10,961 bases of DNA from Gryganskiella cystojenkinii (Eukaryota > Mortierellomycota > Mortierellomycetes > Mortierellales > Mortierellaceae): positions 1 through 10,961 of the forward strand of contig JAAAIG010001082.1 in assembly GCA_015852425.1 (NCBI GenBank). Direction: 5' to 3'. Under the pieces are notes generated by a model. That model saw nothing but the letters and a program-made list of their open reading frames with translations, did no database searches and was not told the origin of the DNA. The position numbers were made by a program, and so were the translations under genes. Below, piece by piece: positions 8,394-10,961 of this stretch (its first letter is position 1; every line of letters starts with the position of its first letter).

Positions 8394-8776
8394 TTACCAG
8401 GTTGGATTCGGTGCCAAGGATCCATAGAAGACGACACCTTGGCATACATGGGCAGTATAAGACAAGTTGTTGGTATGACCTTCGAGCATACGTCCTCCCT
8501 TCTTTCTCTCTTTCAAGAGTCAGATGTGGTCCTCTACAGAGAACGATGTTCAAATTACTAAAAAGGTTTTATAAAGTCGATTAAGAGAGTTCTTGCAGGT
8601 TAGTTGCGTTGCCTGTTGCCTACCAGCATCAAGTGCGCCTGCACTGGAACACGACACAAAACGGTCTCTCCTTATCAAATGCATCTATCCAGAACGTACA
8701 ACGGTTGAGCAAGACGAATATGCGGTTATTGCAGCAGAGCGGAGCTATAGGTGGCCATGGATTGCCGATGGTACCC
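8394..8776 (+). pseudogene. Possible N-terminal remnant of the adjacent Sel1-repeat gene
   Basis: Two open stretches read like protein but lack starts and are in different frames. Positions 8394-8558 encode about 55 residues, with GSIEDDTLAYMGSIRQVV and SLFQESDVVLYRERC, then TAA 8559-8561. Positions 8600-8776 encode about 59 residues, with LSNASIQNVQRLSK, then TAG. The second begins right after a TTGCAG that could be a fossil intron acceptor. They precede the Sel1 remnant on the same strand and may be its former N-terminal portion. I do not recognise a domain with confidence, and the assignment rests on position and protein-like composition. Confidence 0.22.
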
Positions 8777-9018
8777 TAGATCGTAGATAGGCAAGTGAGT
8801 ACCGTGACGGCAATGGTTATAGGTGAAAGAGCAAGCAAAGTTATCGAATTTCCTTATAGCCCTATTTGCAAATCGTAATACTCCGCTTCTGAAAGGATGG
8901 CTTACAAGAGACCGGCATTGAAAATAAAACACTGGCTAGAAAAGAAATAAAATGAGTCGTACGTTATTATTACATTTGTGGCACTATGTCTAACGAAATA
9001 GTCGAGGAAGGCAACTGA

Positions 9019-9560
9019 AAGGCAATGGTGACGAGCAGCAACATTTACTTTCAGGAACAAGGGACGGTCAAACCACTCGAGAGGGTACTGTAGTGGTGGC
9101 TCAAGGCCGCTCAACCCGGCATTCCTGTCGCTTGGAACGAAATTGGATACTATTATCGCGACGGATGGGGCACGAACTAGAGCCTCTAGAGAGCTGTAGA
9201 ATGATTCACGATCGCAATGGACACGGTGTCACTCCCAACATAGCGATGTCCTTTGAATGGATCAGCAAAGATGCTGGACTCGGATACGCATGGCTATGTA
9301 TGAACATGTATATCCTTGGCGTGTTGTACAGGAGGGGACGATTTCGTGCAAAAGGACGGCAAGAAGATGTTGCATGGTACGATAACACACTCCTCAATCA
9401 TTCGGAAGAAGCCGCCTATGGTCTAGTTGCCTGCTACCTGAGCGGCGAACTGGTCCTCTTTCAAACAGAAGTTCGTCCCAGTTACCAGAAAGTAAGACAA
9501 TCAAAAGAATTCTTGCAGTCGAGTTTCACACTTTCTGTTGTTGATTATCAATTGGCGTGA
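9019..9560 (+). pseudogene. Sel1-like repeat protein, broken by stops and frame changes
   Basis: Sel1 repeats are about 36-residue alpha-helical units that form protein-binding solenoids. In the frame containing 9094, the translation includes NIYFQEQGTVKPLERVL, a stop (TAG 9091), WWLKAAQPG...AWNEIGYYYRDGWGTN, stops at 9178 and 9187, RAVE, and TGA 9202, followed by FTIAM. These pieces fit the Sel1 pattern A..WWLKAA..G...A...IG..Y..G.G. The next unit is in another frame (9201-9560, open from ATG 9201): NGHGVTPNIAMSFEWISKDAG, LGVLYRRGRF, EDVAWYDNTLLNHSEEAAYGL and CYLSGEL. The middle unit is too short, so about 15-20 residues seem to have been lost near 9205-9225. A further frame change near 9035 is likely, because KGNGDEQ is read in the frame starting at 9018. 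The 119-codon ORF from 9201 could be expressed alone, but it lacks a repeat-family start. Decay of a larger gene is the simplest reading. Confidence 0.65.
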
Positions 9561-10325
9561 AGCGAAGGATAACAAGCAGCGTCGAGCAGGCCAAAAACAT
9601 TTTTCTAGAAAGGGAACCTAAGAAAGGCAAAGTCGAATGAAAGGGAGCATGGCGAAGTAACAGAAACACAGAGTTGTGAGCACCTGCGGAGGGATGTCGC
9701 TTTTCCGACTCTGCTCATCGTCCATCTCATTCGCACCACCATTCACCATCCAACAGTTTTTCATTCTCAATTCCTCCCCTCAATCGATTGCGTGCCAACC
9801 ATCACTTGTCTATTTTTTATTGTGTTTTCTGCAGAGAGGGTTCTTTGTTACTATCAGACTGGGTTCCTGTCAACGTTGTCCATTTCTTCTGTAGTCCATA
9901 GCACGACAGTAGTAAGTAACAGTGGCCTGGTTCGACTATTGGAGACGACAACAACATGCACTTATGATTTCTATGACCTAAGCACATACCAGTCGTTATT
10001 TTCGTCCGTGTTAGTCGCTTTCAATGAACCACGAAACTCAACGTCAATGAGAAGTTTTCTTGAATTCAGGTTCTTACTAATAAACAATCTCATTTAGATA
10101 GTCAAATTGGTCCTCAACAGTAACAACGAAGCAGAGTCCTGTTAGTAACACGAAAGGATTCAACTCAACAAGCCATAAAAACCTGTCTCGGTCTCTGCAA
10201 GGGTGAGATAGGAAGCGATTTTTCTTGCCATGCCTCACCCATTCCTTTCGATGGATTACGATGCTGGCTATACTCATACGATTTTTTTGCGCTCAATGTT
10301 AGGAAAAAAATAATCTGATCTATCC
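9561..10325 (+). promoter_or_regulatory. Intergenic region and probable leader of the terminal gene
   Basis: These 765 bases hold no gene I can support. Pyrimidine-rich stretches lie around 9710-9830, and AT-rich sequence just before the ATG at 10326. A five-codon open frame (ATG 10296 to TAA 10311-10313) ends 12 bases upstream of that ATG in the same frame and would be an upstream ORF if transcribed. A GGTGAGATAGG string near 10202 and TGTTAG near 10298-10303 could bound a 5' UTR intron, but this is speculative. The 72- and 101-codon frames across 9676-10097 overlap in different frames and look like chance. Confidence 0.3.
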
Positions 10326-10961
10326 ATGACGAACCCGAAGACTAACACACTTCTGCCACCTCAAACAGGAGGGTCACATTCCAGGACTCTCAGCACAGAC
10401 TCGAGCGGGAAGAGGAGATCGTTTCTTCGTAACATATTCCGATCTAAGTCTCCAACTTCTGCAGCAGCCAACCATGCGACCACCGCGACTCTTGCTCCTA
10501 ATTCCGTCCAGGGGACATCAATGCGTCTAGATCATCTCCCAACATGTCCATCGCGACCGCAAGTTCATGTGTCTCAATTGAACAGATGACTCTCTCGTCA
10601 GGAACTGTGTCCAACCTTGCCAGAGTCGCTTCCACGACCAACCTAGTTACCGTCTCGGTCGACTCTTCTTCCAGGGGTATAGCAACCACGCCTACGTCCA
10701 CCTTACACAGTCAATTCTCGCCGAGTCTCACTATCAGTGCTCCAAAGGGAACGAGGATCACTTCTTTGACCTTAAGGTCCGATATCTTTCCAAAGAATGG
10801 CTTCGCCAGAGTCAATGTAGACATCGCTGCACCCAAGATTGGCCACGACTTTGAAAGCACTGCTCAACTCACCATCTGTGCTGCTATCCGTAACAAAGTC
10901 TTTCAGGCAGCCCCCGTCTCCTCTCAGTCGACAGTATCCGCCAGCGACCATCCTACCTTCG
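10326..10961 (+). CDS. 5' end of an unidentified gene, partial at the window edge, with a frame switch
   Basis: ATG 10326 (context TCCATGACG) opens a frame encoding a basic, Ser/Thr-rich N-terminus including SSGKRRSFLRNIFRSKSP, up to about SVQG at 10514. That frame stops at 10587-10589. A second frame (codons in phase with 10514) is open from 10502 to the window end and reads GDINASRSSPNMSIA, TNLVTVSVDSSSRG and TLRSDIFPKNGFARVNVDIAAPKIGHDFESTAQLTICAAIRN when taken in pieces. Two explanations fit. One is a missing G in the run 10511-10514. The other is an 83-nt intron 10429-10511 (GTAACA...CCAG, CTAAT at 10497-10501) that joins the frames through an Arg codon. Start at ATG 10544 in the second frame is a third option. 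The style recalls N-terminal regions of large NACHT/WD40-type proteins abundant in Mortierella-like fungi, but no NACHT or WD40 motif falls in the window, so the product stays unassigned. Confidence 0.55.

Noticed and set aside
9676..10097. Overlapping ORFs of 72 and 101 codons
   Set aside because: They overlap in different frames, are Ser/Phe/Leu-rich and lack any recognisable motif or clear splice context.

Overview
The window looks like nuclear DNA of an early-diverging filamentous fungus. The evidence is intron-split protein genes with GT...AG boundaries and CTAAC/CTAAT-like branch sites, pyrimidine-rich tracts upstream of start codons, an intronless eukaryotic tRNA, and protein styles (serine/threonine- and glutamine-rich linkers, Sel1-like repeats) common in Mortierellomycotina. 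The placement near Mortierella/Linnemannia is inference from protein style, not a search result.

The left part is ordinary, well-preserved housekeeping sequence. It holds a tRNA-Cys(GCA) at 125-196 with its Pol III terminator. Next is a three-exon Hikeshi/OPI10 gene (518-1699, +, 260 aa), then a three-exon gene for a 981-aa endonuclease/exonuclease/phosphatase (EEP) superfamily protein (2411-5850, +). The EEP protein has a roughly 500-residue insertion inside its catalytic fold and a predicted C-terminal membrane anchor. A two-exon gene for a compact 220-aa SET-domain protein lies convergently on the minus strand (7148 down to 6371). All three spliced models close in frame with intact family motifs, which is the main evidence for the splice sites. 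The 520 bases between the converging EEP and SET genes hold a possible decayed F-box-like fragment.

The right part (about 7.2 kb onward) looks like accessory, decaying sequence. It contains a 187-bp foldback element with nearly perfect 44-45-nt inverted arms (7898-8084). A Sel1-repeat gene remnant broken by stops and frame changes follows (about 9019-9560), with possible upstream remnants from 8394. At the edge is the 5' end of a gene (10326 onward, +) that switches frame near 10511 and runs out of the window. Its style recalls the N-terminal regions of large multidomain proteins of Mortierella-like fungi, but I cannot identify it firmly.

The intact genes show no obvious shared pathway. Hikeshi imports Hsp70 into the nucleus, the EEP protein is probably a membrane-anchored hydrolase of unknown substrate, and the SET protein is probably a lysine methyltransferase. 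I found no clear new multi-gene system. The most unusual items are the foldback element, the EEP architecture, the broken Sel1 gene and the frame switch in the terminal gene.
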